Source of the DNA: Bacteroidales bacterium UBA1711
GTDB lineage: Bacteria > Bacteroidota > Bacteroidia > Bacteroidales > P3
Assembly: GCA_002317325.1 (NCBI GenBank)
Contig: DCJB01000057.1
Span: 1 to 13,729 of the forward strand
Length of the DNA: 13,729 bases
Direction: 5' to 3'
A program made the position numbers and the translations under genes. Under the pieces are notes generated by a model. That model did not search any database. It was given only the letters and a program-made list of their open reading frames with translations, and was not told the origin of the DNA. Positions 1 through 7,038 of this stretch are shown here, in pieces (within the stretch, counting starts at the first letter, position 1; each line of letters begins with the position of its first letter).

Positions 1-1
1 A

Positions 2-2845
2 AAGTTCCTCCTCTTCCTGCTGCTGACGGCTTGGTCGTTCAGCGCCGAGGCGGTGTATGTGAAGAAAATGCCCGTGCTGATGATACAGCCCAACGGGGAC
101 ACCGTCCGCTTCTTCGTCACCGGCGACGAATACTACCACCGCTACCACGACGGACAGGGATTCACCATCGTGACCGACCGCGACGGCTATTGGGTCTATG
201 CCGAACCCGCCGCCGACGGGGGCATCCAGCCCTCCGTCCACCGCTTTGGCACAGCCGACCCGGCAGACCTCGGCCTGACGCCCAACCTCAAAATCACCCG
301 CCAGCAGTGGCAGGAACGCCACAAGGCATGGGAGGTTCCCGAACAGTACCGTCGTGCAGAGACCAAGAGCGGCACTCGCAATCGGGGCGACTACTGCAAC
401 CTGGTCATCTTCATTCGCTTTGCCGATGACACGGCATACAGCCGGACTGTGACCTCGATGGAGAATATGTTCTCCGACAGCACCACAGGCCAATCGAACT
501 CAGTCTATAACTACTTCAAACACGCATCCTACAACCAGCTGCACGTGCGCACCCACTATGCCCCCACACCCGACGGCGACCACATACGATCCTACCAGTC
601 ATCCCACCCGAGATGCTATTATATGCCCCAAAGCGGCAGCAACCCACAGGGCTACTCCGGCTCAAGCCAGCGCACCCAGCGCGAGTTCGACCTGCTGCAA
701 GAGGCCGTGGACTACGTGAACAACAACTACCCCGTGCCGGCAAGCGTGGTGTTAGACAACGACGGCGACGGGACGATAGACAACGTCAACTTCGTGGTGA
801 AGGGCGGCCCCACGGGGTGGAGCGACCTGCTCTGGCCCCACAAATGGAACCTCTACGGCCGCGAGGTGTATATCAACGGCAAGATGGTGAACACCTTCAA
901 CTTTGCCTTAGAGGGCGGCGGCGACTACTTTGGCACCAGCACCTTTTGCCACGAGATGTTCCACTCATTAGGCGCCCCCGACCTCTACCACTACTACGAG
1001 GCCACCGACATCACCCCCGCAGGCAGTTGGGACCTCATGCACTCCAACGGCAACCCACCCCAGCACATGAGCGCCTATATGAAATACCAATACGGCAACT
1101 GGATAGACAGCATTCCCACAATCCGTTCCGCCGGATCCTACACCCTCTACTCCATAGGCGACAGCAGCCATGCAGCCGACCAGCACTACTGCTACAAGGT
1201 GCCCTCGTCCGACCCCGACCAGTTCTATGTACTCGAATACCGTGACAACTCCGAGACATTCGAGACCGCACTACCCAGCTCCGGCCTTCTCGTGTGGCGC
1301 ATTGACACACGCTTCGGCGGCAACGCCGGCTACGATGGCGAGGATTACTTAGACGAAGTGTGGCTGTTCCGCCCGGGATCGGCCAGCAACACCGAGAATG
1401 GATCCATCGGGCAGGCCGCCTTCTCGCAGAACACCAACCGCACTGAGTTCTCCCCAGGATCCAATCCCCACCCCTACCTCAGCGACAACAGCCGAGACCT
1501 CACCTTCGCCATCACAAGCATAAGGCGCAACGGCAACACACTCACCTTCAACTTCACCCACGCCACCGCACCCGTTGACCTGACCCATTCGAGCGTAACC
1601 TCTGTGTCGGCAAACCTCTCCTGGTTAGGACAAGGCAACGCATACCGCGTGGCCTACCGCCGGCAGGGGAGCGACGAATCCTTCACCTACCGCCTGTCGC
1701 GGAGCCGCAGCATAACCATCGCCGGCCTCGAACCCAACACAGTCTATGAGTGGAACGTCCGTTCCCTCTACGGCGACAACGGCGACGGCGCCTTTGCCGA
1801 CAGCAGCGTTCTCTCCGCCACCGCCTCGCTCCACACCGAGCTCTGCAACAACTCGGTCACCGTAGGCATAGGCGAGCGTACCGACCTCAAAGTGACCGGG
1901 ATTCCCTTTGTGAGCCAAAACAAATACAACTACTCCCAGCAGCTCTTCACTGCCGACGAACTGGGCGGCGCCATGACCATCAGCACCCTCAGCCTCCAGT
2001 ACGCCCACACCACGCCCCTAAGCAAGGACAGCATAAAAATATACCTCGCCAACACCGAGAAACAGAGCTTCCCCCACCCCGACTCCGTCCTTCCGGGACG
2101 TTTCCTAAAACTGGTCTATACCGGTCCCTTCCACTTCACCGAGGGATGGAACGAGGTGGTCTTTGACTCCACATTCTACTACAACGGCATAGACAACCTT
2201 GTAGTGGCCATTGACGACAACTCCGGCACAATGAGCCGCCCCGGCGAGCGGTTTTGCTGCATGGAGTCCGCCAACTATATGTCCGTCTCCTTCTACAGCA
2301 ACGACCGCAACCCCGGTCCCGAACAAGACTCCGTGGTGGGCAGCAAAGACCGTTCCAACCGCCGTACCAACATCCGCTTCGTCGGCTGTCCCGACCTTCA
2401 GGGGAGAATCCACCTCTGCCTCGTCTCCAACGACGAGCAACTGGGCCACGTGCAGGGTGGCGGAGTGTATGACCCCAACGACACCGTCACCATTTACGCC
2501 TTCCCCCACACTGGCAGCGAATTTGAACGCTGGAACGACAACAACACCCAAAACCCGCGCGCCGTGCGGCTCATGACCGACACGCTCTTCATCGCCTACT
2601 TCAAGAGTCTGGTCGGGATTGCAGAAGCCACCCCCGATAGAGGCTTCGTAGTGATGACCGAGACAGGCCGACTCTCGGTGGCTGGCGCCGAAGGGCAGCC
2701 CATCGAAGTACTCGACCTCATGGGCCGCCGCATAGGGCAGACAAGCAGCCAGCACGCAGAGCGAGTCGATTTCCGCCTCCCCGGACGCGGCATATACCTC
2801 GTCCGCGTCGGCCGCGACCGCCCCGCAAAAGTCTTCGTACCATAG
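2..2845 (+). CDS. M6-family secreted zinc metalloprotease with T9SS C-terminal sorting domain (5' end cut by window)
   Basis: Reading frame 2 is open from the first base. The first 18 codons give a hydrophobic stretch (KFLLFLLLTAWSFSAEA) typical of a signal peptide, so the true start lies just left of the window and the GTG at 53 or ATGs after it are not the start. The catalytic motif HEMFHSLGAPD begins at nt 950 and fits HExxHxxGxxD of M6 (immune inhibitor A-like) peptidases; GSWDLM about 25 residues later fits the Met-turn. After the protease come a fibronectin type III-like domain (about nt 1568-1840), a beta-sandwich region (about 1855-2390), an InlB-repeat-like segment with ERWND (about 2407-2600) and a C-terminal Por-type tail with VLDLMGRRIG and GIYLVRVG ending in KVFVP. 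The expected route is Sec export, then type IX secretion to the surface or medium; the natural substrate is unknown. Family assignment is strong; the boundaries of the middle domains are approximate. Confidence 0.9.
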   Translation, partial: KFLLFLLLTAWSFSAEAVYVKKMPVLMIQPNGDTVRFFVTGDEYYHRYHDGQGFTIVTDRDGYWVYAEPAADGGIQPSVHRFGTADPADLGLTPNLKITRQQWQERHKAWEVPEQYRRAETKSGTRNRGDYCNLVIFIRFADDTAYSRTVTSMENMFSDSTTGQSNSVYNYFKHASYNQLHVRTHYAPTPDGDHIRSYQSSHPRCYYMPQSGSNPQGYSGSSQRTQREFDLLQEAVDYVNNNYPVPASVVLDNDGDGTIDNVNFVVKGGPTGWSDLLWPHKWNLYGREVYINGKMVNTFNFALEGGGDYFGTSTFCHEMFHSLGAPDLYHYYEATDITPAGSWDLMHSNGNPPQHMSAYMKYQYGNWIDSIPTIRSAGSYTLYSIGDSSHAADQHYCYKVPSSDPDQFYVLEYRDNSETFETALPSSGLLVWRIDTRFGGNAGYDGEDYLDEVWLFRPGSASNTENGSIGQAAFSQNTNRTEFSPGSNPHPYLSDNSRDLTFAITSIRRNGNTLTFNFTHATAPVDLTHSSVTSVSANLSWLGQGNAYRVAYRRQGSDESFTYRLSRSRSITIAGLEPNTVYEWNVRSLYGDNGDGAFADSSVLSATASLHTELCNNSVTVGIGERTDLKVTGIPFVSQNKYNYSQQLFTADELGGAMTISTLSLQYAHTTPLSKDSIKIYLANTEKQSFPHPDSVLPGRFLKLVYTGPFHFTEGWNEVVFDSTFYYNGIDNLVVAIDDNSGTMSRPGERFCCMESANYMSVSFYSNDRNPGPEQDSVVGSKDRSNRRTNIRFVGCPDLQGRIHLCLVSNDEQLGHVQGGGVYDPNDTVTIYAFPHTGSEFERWNDNNTQNPRAVRLMTDTLFIAYFKSLVGIAEATPDRGFVVMTETGRLSVAGAEGQPIEVLDLMGRRIGQTSSQHAERVDFRLPGRGIYLVRVGRDRPAKVFVP

Positions 2846-2852
2846 CCCCCGC

Positions 2853-2870
2853 GTGCAGCAACTGCTGCGC
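2853..2870 (+). terminator. Short hairpin after the protease stop codon (possible weak terminator)
   Basis: GTGCAGC, loop AACT, GCTGCGC forms a 7-bp stem with one G-U pair, starting 8 nt after the stop codon. No T-tract follows, so it is not a standard intrinsic terminator; it may protect the 3' end or act with the larger inverted repeat downstream. Confidence 0.35.
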
Positions 2871-2883
2871 CAACCGACTGACA

Positions 2884-2960
2884 AGAAGGCGTGACAGACC
2901 ATCGTCGGTTCCTCTACCACCCAAAAGAGCTCAGCCGTCCCAAAGGCCCTCACGCCTTCT
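2884..2960. repeat. 11-bp perfect inverted repeat with 55-nt spacer
   Basis: AGAAGGCGTGA at 2884-2894 is the exact reverse complement of TCACGCCTTCT at 2950-2960. The spacer contains GTCGGTT (2904-2910), which can pair with AACCGAC at 2872-2878 outside the repeat, a crossed arrangement. The function is not known: it could be a 3'-UTR structure of the protease mRNA or chance. Confidence 0.4.
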
Positions 2961-3185
2961 CCTTGCAGTGCGGCAACAAACAGTCACCTGAACGAATGAT
3001 GTCAAATGGCCAACTATCACACAGTCGCATGACACAATCCGCAGAAGCACCACGAACAAGAGAAAACGCATATACTGCTTTTGACCGCCACCTTACCCCG
3101 TCGCTGCAGAGGTTTCATCGAAACGGGGGTGGGCAGCGGAGTGACTTTTTTGAGGCAGAGAGGACGCTAATTGAAAAAAAAAGCG

Positions 3186-3193
3186 TATCTTTG
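3186..3193 (+). promoter_or_regulatory. Bacteroidota-type -7 promoter element upstream of gcvT
   Basis: TATCTTTG fits the Bacteroidota consensus TAnnTTTG exactly and lies in an A-rich stretch. It predicts a transcript start near 3200 and an A/T-rich leader of about 50 nt before the gcvT ATG. No good -33 TTTG box is present at the usual 19-21 nt spacing; a TTG at 3171 is too close. Confidence 0.6.
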
Positions 3194-3251
3194 TGAGCCG
3201 AAAGGTGAAGACCAAGAATAATCAATTTATTAACAACTAAATAATTATCAA

Positions 3252-4358
3252 ATGAAAACCACACCTTATACAGACCTCCACATCGCACTGGGAGCAAAGA
3301 TGGCCGAGTTTGCCGGCTACAATATGCCAATCCAATATGTGGGTCTCGTTGAAGAGCACAACAATGTCCGCAACAACGTGGGCGTGTTCGATGTCAGCCA
3401 CATGGGCGAGTTCCGCGCCAAAGGTCCCATAGCCAAGCAGTTTATGCAATATTGCACAGTCAACGACGTTGAGGCGCTGACCGACGGCAAGGTGCAGTAC
3501 ACCTGCCTTCCCAACGGACAGGGCGGCATAGTGGACGATATGCTGGTCTATCGCGTGAAAGACGACGAGTACTTCATGGTGCCCAATGCCGCCAACATCG
3601 ACAAAGACTGGGCATGGATGAGCCAGATAGCCGACAAGATGGGCATGACCCCCGGAGTTGACTTCGTAAACGAGAGCGAGCAGTGGGCCCAGCTGGCCGT
3701 ACAGGGACCCAACGCCCTCAAAGCCATGCAGAAGCTGACGAAAAACAACATCGTGGATATGGAGTACTACACCTTCCAAATCCTCACCTTCGCCGGCATA
3801 GACAACGTCATACTCTCCACCACGGGCTACACCGGAGCCGGCGGATGCGAAATATACATCCCCGCCGCCAAGGCCAAGGAAGTCTGGGACGCCGTCTTTG
3901 AGGCCGGCAAGGAATACGGCATCATGCCCGCCGGTTTGGGCTGCCGCGACACCCTTCGCCTTGAGAAGGGCTTCTGCCTCTACGGCCACGAAATGGACGA
4001 CACCATCAGTCCCCTCGAGGCCCCGTTGGCGTGGATAACCAAGTTGAAAGCCGAGAACAACAACTTTATCAACAAGAGCCTCCTGCTTGCTCAGAAAGCC
4101 GCCGGCGTGAAGCGCAAGATAGCAGGCTTCGAGATGGTGGACCGCGGCATTGCCCGCAACGGCTATCAGGTGTGCGATGCCGAAGGCAACGTCATTGGCG
4201 AAGTGCGCAGCGGCAGTCCCAGTCCCAGCACCGGCAAGAACATCGGCACAGCCCTTGTCCAGGCCGCCTACGGCAAAGTCGGCACCGAAATCTACATCAA
4301 GATTCGCGAGAAACTCGTCAAGGCCGTCACCGTCAAGATGCCCTTCTACGAAGGATAA
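3252..4358 (+). CDS. gcvT: Glycine cleavage system T protein (aminomethyltransferase)
   Basis: The protein takes the aminomethyl group from lipoyl-GcvH, releases ammonia and makes 5,10-methylene-tetrahydrofolate in the cytoplasm. Its 368 residues match the family's usual length, full from N to C terminus. Visible family motifs are EFAGYNMPIQY near the N terminus, VGVFDVSHMGEF, GIVDDMLVYR (Asp95/Asp96, the region of the conserved folate-site aspartate), TGYTGAGGCEIY, and CRDTLRLEKGFCLYGHEMD followed by the C-terminal GcvT_C-like barrel (GSPSPSTGKNIGTALV). The ATG sits behind an A/T-rich leader without a Shine-Dalgarno sequence, normal in this phylum. gcvH and gcvP are not in the window, so gcvT is not in a compact gcv operon here. 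The HEPN gene begins 9 nt after its stop, so the two are probably cotranscribed. Confidence 0.96.
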   Translation: MKTTPYTDLHIALGAKMAEFAGYNMPIQYVGLVEEHNNVRNNVGVFDVSHMGEFRAKGPIAKQFMQYCTVNDVEALTDGKVQYTCLPNGQGGIVDDMLVYRVKDDEYFMVPNAANIDKDWAWMSQIADKMGMTPGVDFVNESEQWAQLAVQGPNALKAMQKLTKNNIVDMEYYTFQILTFAGIDNVILSTTGYTGAGGCEIYIPAAKAKEVWDAVFEAGKEYGIMPAGLGCRDTLRLEKGFCLYGHEMDDTISPLEAPLAWITKLKAENNNFINKSLLLAQKAAGVKRKIAGFEMVDRGIARNGYQVCDAEGNVIGEVRSGSPSPSTGKNIGTALVQAAYGKVGTEIYIKIREKLVKAVTVKMPFYEG

Positions 4359-4367
4359 AACTCAGCC

Positions 4368-4778
4368 ATGACCGCCGCCGAGAGAGTGGATTATTGGCTC
4401 AGTATTGCCGACTACGACCTTGAAACAGCCGAGGCAATGCACACCACGGGGCGTTGGCTGTATGTAGCGTTCATGTGTCATCAAGTCATTGAAAAAACAC
4501 TGAAAGCATACTGGAGTGCCACGCAGGAAAGTGAGCCGCCATACATCCACAACCACAAGCGACTCGCCGCCGGATGCGGACTGTATGAGAAATTGAGTGA
4601 CTCTCAGAGAGACTTTCTGAACATGGTAGCAACCTACAACATAGAGGCTCGCTATCCCGAAAGCAAAGATGCCCTCGCTCGCAATCTTGACGACAGCACC
4701 TGCCGAAGTATCATTGACCAAACAAGACTATTGCAGTCATGGATAAAAGAACGACTCTCAGCCTCGACGAAGCGATAA
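4368..4778 (+). CDS. HEPN domain protein (PF05168-like), partner of the downstream nucleotidyltransferase
   Basis: This 136-residue all-helical protein resembles classic HEPN proteins: an N-terminal WLSIADYDLETAEAM helix, then a second helix with FMCHQVIEKTLKAYW (the family's 'qq-EK-LKA' signature), an H-x-K-RL segment and NIEARYPES near residue 105, which is characteristic of the PF05168 subgroup. Known HEPN/MNT pairs act as toxin-antitoxin modules or as nucleotide-binding partners. I cannot find an R-x(4-6)-H RNase motif: the only near match is Arg29 and His38, eight residues apart. It may therefore not be an active RNase of the HepT kind. It starts 9 nt after gcvT and its 3' end overlaps the nucleotidyltransferase gene by 40 nt, implying coupled translation. 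Codon use looks less C-rich than gcvT, compatible with acquisition. Confidence 0.85.
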   Translation: MTAAERVDYWLSIADYDLETAEAMHTTGRWLYVAFMCHQVIEKTLKAYWSATQESEPPYIHNHKRLAAGCGLYEKLSDSQRDFLNMVATYNIEARYPESKDALARNLDDSTCRSIIDQTRLLQSWIKERLSASTKR

Positions 4779-5056
4779 ACCTCGTCCGCCGATACAAGAG
4801 CGTTATCGCCCGGCATTTCACAGAAGAGCCGAAGGTGCTGCTGTATGGCTCCTACACCAAAGGCAAGGCCAACAGCGACAGCGATATTGACGTGGCTGTT
4901 GTGGTGAGGTCTTGTGACGGCAAGAAGCTGGAGTTGTCAAAAGCCCTGTGGCGAGACGTTGATGCCGTGAGTCTGCTCATCGAACCAGTACTGATTTCCA
5001 AAGACCAGCCCTCTCCATTATTCGACGATGTAATGAGGACAGGGATAGCGGTATAA
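4739..5056 (+). CDS. Minimal nucleotidyltransferase (MNT, PF01909-like), likely antitoxin or partner of the HEPN protein
   Basis: This 105-residue protein shows the DNA polymerase beta-like nucleotidyltransferase signature GSYTKGKANSDSDIDVAV: Gly37-Ser38, then exactly ten residues, then Asp49-x-Asp51, the metal-binding pair. In MntA/HepT-type systems the MNT protein adds AMP to the HEPN partner and so neutralises it; that role is inferred here, not shown. The ATG lies inside the end of the HEPN gene in another frame (40-nt overlap). No other start would keep the upstream helix, which begins LSLDEAINLVRRY. A strong intrinsic terminator 15 nt after the stop closes the unit. In the best-studied pairs MNT often comes first; here HEPN precedes it. 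Confidence 0.88.
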   Translation: MDKRTTLSLDEAINLVRRYKSVIARHFTEEPKVLLYGSYTKGKANSDSDIDVAVVVRSCDGKKLELSKALWRDVDAVSLLIEPVLISKDQPSPLFDDVMRTGIAV

Positions 5057-5071
5057 CTAAACTAAACACAG

Positions 5072-5107
5072 AAAAGGGCTTGCACTGTTTTGGTGCAAGC
5101 CCTTTTT
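5072..5107 (+). terminator. Strong rho-independent terminator after the HEPN/MNT genes
   Basis: AAAAGGGCTTGCAC (5072-5085) pairs perfectly with GTGCAAGCCCTTTT (5093-5106) around a 7-nt TGTTTTG loop, and the stem runs into a T-tract (5102-5107). The same sequence read on the minus strand also has an A/T-flanked stem, but no minus-strand gene ends here. It ends the gcvT-HEPN-MNT transcript. Confidence 0.92.
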
Positions 5108-5280
5108 CTATTAATTGAGACACACACCAACCGGGAACGCTGGCTATACTGCAGCGAGTGCCCCAGTTCAAGCTGGTCAACCTGCCCGACACAAGCACGT
5201 CAGAAACTGCATTCAACAAAAAAAGTGTCTATGTGCAGAAAAAATCGTATCTTTGCAGTCGGATAATAATTGGGAACGGC
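5108..5280. other. Intergenic region before the small ORF
   Basis: Apart from the -7 element at 5248-5255 I see nothing specific. The frame of the small ORF stays open back to an ATG at 5158, but that extension crosses the promoter, resembles no family I know and is unlikely to be translated. Confidence 0.5.
5248..5255 (+). promoter_or_regulatory. Bacteroidota-type -7 promoter element before the small ORF
   Basis: TATCTTTG matches TAnnTTTG exactly, follows an A-rich run and is identical to the element before gcvT. The predicted transcript start is near 5262, about 20 nt ahead of the ATG at 5281. No clear -33 box is visible. Confidence 0.55.
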
Positions 5281-5499
5281 ATGTTGGGCACAACGCAAAT
5301 CACGTTCAGGCAACCACATTTACTCAAACTCTTCTCATGTGAAAAGAGCGAGAGTTGTGCATTGGAAATCAGAGACGTGCTGATTCGTCACTTCCAAAGC
5401 AGACGTGACGAGGAGTCCGCCCAACTTTGGGATACAGACATCCTTGACGGAGAAATGCTCAATAAGCTAAGGCAGAAGGACCTTTACGCGAAGAGATGA
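5281..5499 (+). CDS. Possible small protein of unknown function (72 aa)
   Basis: I do not recognise this protein. The frame is open from an ATG at 5158, but the promoter at 5248-5255 makes the ATG at 5281 the sensible start. The product is 72 residues: a short N-terminal strand-like part (TQITFRQPHLLKLF), two cysteines within CEKSESC, then an amphipathic, highly charged helix (IRDVLIRHFQSRRDEESAQ) and a tail with LWDTDILDGEMLNKLRQKD. There is no signal peptide or membrane segment, so it should be cytoplasmic. It stands alone between the terminator after the HEPN/MNT pair and DUF1015. The size and charged helix would suit a small regulator or antitoxin, but nothing shows this. It could also be non-coding. 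Confidence 0.4.
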   Translation: MLGTTQITFRQPHLLKLFSCEKSESCALEIRDVLIRHFQSRRDEESAQLWDTDILDGEMLNKLRQKDLYAKR

Positions 5500-5621
5500 G
5501 ACTTGTCCATGATACCAATAGTCCAACACAATGTGTATTGTCCCGCAGCCGCCATCATGGCCTGTTGGTCTCGTTTAGCGATAGAAACTATTATATCCAA
5601 CACAAATAAAAACTAACAATT
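5500..5621. promoter_or_regulatory. Leader region of the DUF1015 gene with a 10-bp direct repeat
   Basis: TCCAACACAA occurs at 5522-5531 and again at 5596-5605. The first copy overlaps the small palindrome ACACAATGTGT. The last 30 nt are A/T-rich, as is usual before a Bacteroidota start codon. No convincing TAnnTTTG element was found, so the promoter for DUF1015 is not located; transcription may come from 5248. Confidence 0.3.
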
Positions 5622-6887
5622 ATGTCAATTATCAAACCCTTCAAGGGATTCCGTCCCCCAGTGGACATTGTGGAGAAACTGGCCTCCCGTCCCTACGACG
5701 TTCTCGACAGCGAGGAAGCTCGCAAAGAGTGTGAAGGCAACCCCTACAGCCTTCTCCATGTCACCAAGGCCGAAATCGACCTCGAACCCGGCATCAAAGA
5801 CACCGACCCCGAGGTGTATCTGCAGGTGGTGAAGAACTACAACGCCTTCAAGGACTACGGCTGGCTGGTGCAGGACCAGGAAGAGAAGCTCTACATCTAC
5901 GCCCAGAGCATGAATCCCGCCGAGGCCGACGCCAAGTGGCAGTACGGCATCGTGGCCTGTGCCTACAGCGAGGACTATATCAACAAAGTCATCAAGAAAC
6001 ACGAGCTGACCCGCAAGGACAAAGAAGAGGACCGTATGCGCCACGTCCGCATCACCAACGCCAACGTCGAGCCCGTTTTCTTCGCCTATCCCGCCATCAG
6101 GCGCATTGACGAAATCGTCGCCTCCGTCACCGCCAACAAGCCCATCTACGACTTCGTGGCCAAAGAAGACGGCTTCGGTCACCGCTTCTGGGTCATAGAC
6201 GACCGCAAGCTCATTGACGAACTTGTGGAAATCTTTGACAAGCAAGTGCCCGCCATGTACATTGCCGACGGTCACCATCGCAGTGCCGCCGCCGCCCTTG
6301 TGGGACAGGAAAAGAAGGAACACAACCCTCTCCATACCGGCAAGGAAGAGTACAACTACTTCATGACCGTCATCTTCCCCGACAACCAGCTGAACGTCAT
6401 CGACTACAACCGCGTGGTCAAAGACCTCAACGGCCTCAGCAAAGAGCAGTTCCTCAACGCACTGAACGATGCCTACGTGGTGGAAGACATGGGCACCGCC
6501 ATCTATACCCCCAGCAAGCTGCACGAACACAGCATGTATCTTGACGGCCACTGGTACAAGATGACTGCCAAGGACGGCAAGTATGACGACAACGACCCCA
6601 TCGGCGTGCTGGATGTGAAGATTCTCTCCGACCACGTCCTCGACGCCATCCTCGGCATCAAGGACCTCCGCACCGACAAGCGGATTGACTTCGTTGGCGG
6701 CATCCGCGGCTTAGGCGAGCTGAAACGCCGCGTTGATAGTGGTGAGATGAAGGTGGCCTTCGCCCTCTATCCCGTCAGTATGCAGCAGATAATCGACATT
6801 GCCGACACCGGCAATATCATGCCTCCCAAGACCACTTGGTTTGAACCCAAGCTGCGTTCCGGCCTCGTCATACACGAACTGGCGTAG
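5622..6887 (+). CDS. DUF1015 family protein
   Basis: This 421-residue soluble protein is full length for DUF1015 (PF06245). Family hallmarks are IKPFKGFRP at the start, SRPYDVLDSEEAR, the charged HELTRKDKEEDRMRH motif (about residues 126-140) and the most conserved block YIADGHHRSAAA (about residues 213-224), with a C-terminal GGIRGLGELKRRV segment. The biochemical function of the family was undefined in what I can recall with confidence. From memory it is often found near serA and serC in Bacteroidales, which hints at serine or phosphoserine metabolism, but neither gene is visible here. The ATG follows an A/T-rich leader. The next gene starts 151 nt downstream on the same strand. Codon use is strongly C-ending, as in gcvT, suggesting a well-expressed resident gene. 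Confidence 0.93.
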   Translation: MSIIKPFKGFRPPVDIVEKLASRPYDVLDSEEARKECEGNPYSLLHVTKAEIDLEPGIKDTDPEVYLQVVKNYNAFKDYGWLVQDQEEKLYIYAQSMNPAEADAKWQYGIVACAYSEDYINKVIKKHELTRKDKEEDRMRHVRITNANVEPVFFAYPAIRRIDEIVASVTANKPIYDFVAKEDGFGHRFWVIDDRKLIDELVEIFDKQVPAMYIADGHHRSAAAALVGQEKKEHNPLHTGKEEYNYFMTVIFPDNQLNVIDYNRVVKDLNGLSKEQFLNALNDAYVVEDMGTAIYTPSKLHEHSMYLDGHWYKMTAKDGKYDDNDPIGVLDVKILSDHVLDAILGIKDLRTDKRIDFVGGIRGLGELKRRVDSGEMKVAFALYPVSMQQIIDIADTGNIMPPKTTWFEPKLRSGLVIHELA

Positions 6888-7038
6888 CCGTCCGCCGTTG
6901 CCGAGCCAATCCTTAGCCAAGCGAGGGGCGGCAGCGGTTTCAATGAATACAAAGTCGAGGCTATCGCCTGTTTGACCTATCGTTGAGTGCAGCCGGCTGA
7001 GTGTGTCGAACATTCCTGCCGCTGCACTCTTCATTTGT
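6888..7038. other. Intergenic region between DUF1015 and the outer-membrane barrel gene
   Basis: CCGCCGTTGCC (6892-6902) can pair with GGCGGCAGCGG (6927-6937), ten of eleven positions including G-U pairs, around a 24-nt loop and followed by TTT. This is a possible weak terminator for DUF1015. No TAnnTTTG promoter was found for the barrel gene. Confidence 0.3.

Larger units (their letters stand above)
2846..3251. other. Intergenic region with inverted repeats and the gcvT promoter
   Basis: This 406-nt stretch holds no convincing gene. An open frame at 2891-3196 has a low-complexity, non-family protein and runs across the promoter, so it is not called. Visible structure: a 7-bp hairpin just after the protease stop (2853-2870), an 11-bp perfect inverted repeat (2884-2894 with 2950-2960), a 7-bp pair AACCGAC/GTCGGTT (2872-2878 with 2904-2910) and the promoter at 3186-3193. 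The stretch 2961-3140 shows nothing I can name. Confidence 0.6.

Noticed and set aside
2105..2953. Minus-strand open frame (282 codons) opposite the protease C terminus
   Set aside because: It covers the InlB-like and Por sorting domains of the protease and has only low-complexity Val/Gly/Ala sequence.
2891..3196. Open frame of 101 codons between the protease and gcvT
   Set aside because: It spans the gcvT promoter, shows no family resemblance, has an unbiased composition and ends inside the A-rich leader.
3237..3989. Minus-strand open frame opposite gcvT
   Set aside because: It is a shadow of gcvT with no recognisable domain; gcvT is certain on the plus strand.
5158..5280. N-terminal extension of the small ORF
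   Set aside because: It would be transcribed only from upstream of the promoter at 5248, past a strong terminator, and has no recognisable sequence.
5625..6635. Long minus-strand open frame (336 codons) opposite DUF1015
   Set aside because: It is a shadow frame: the product is Val/Gly/His-rich with no motif, against a full-length known family on the plus strand.
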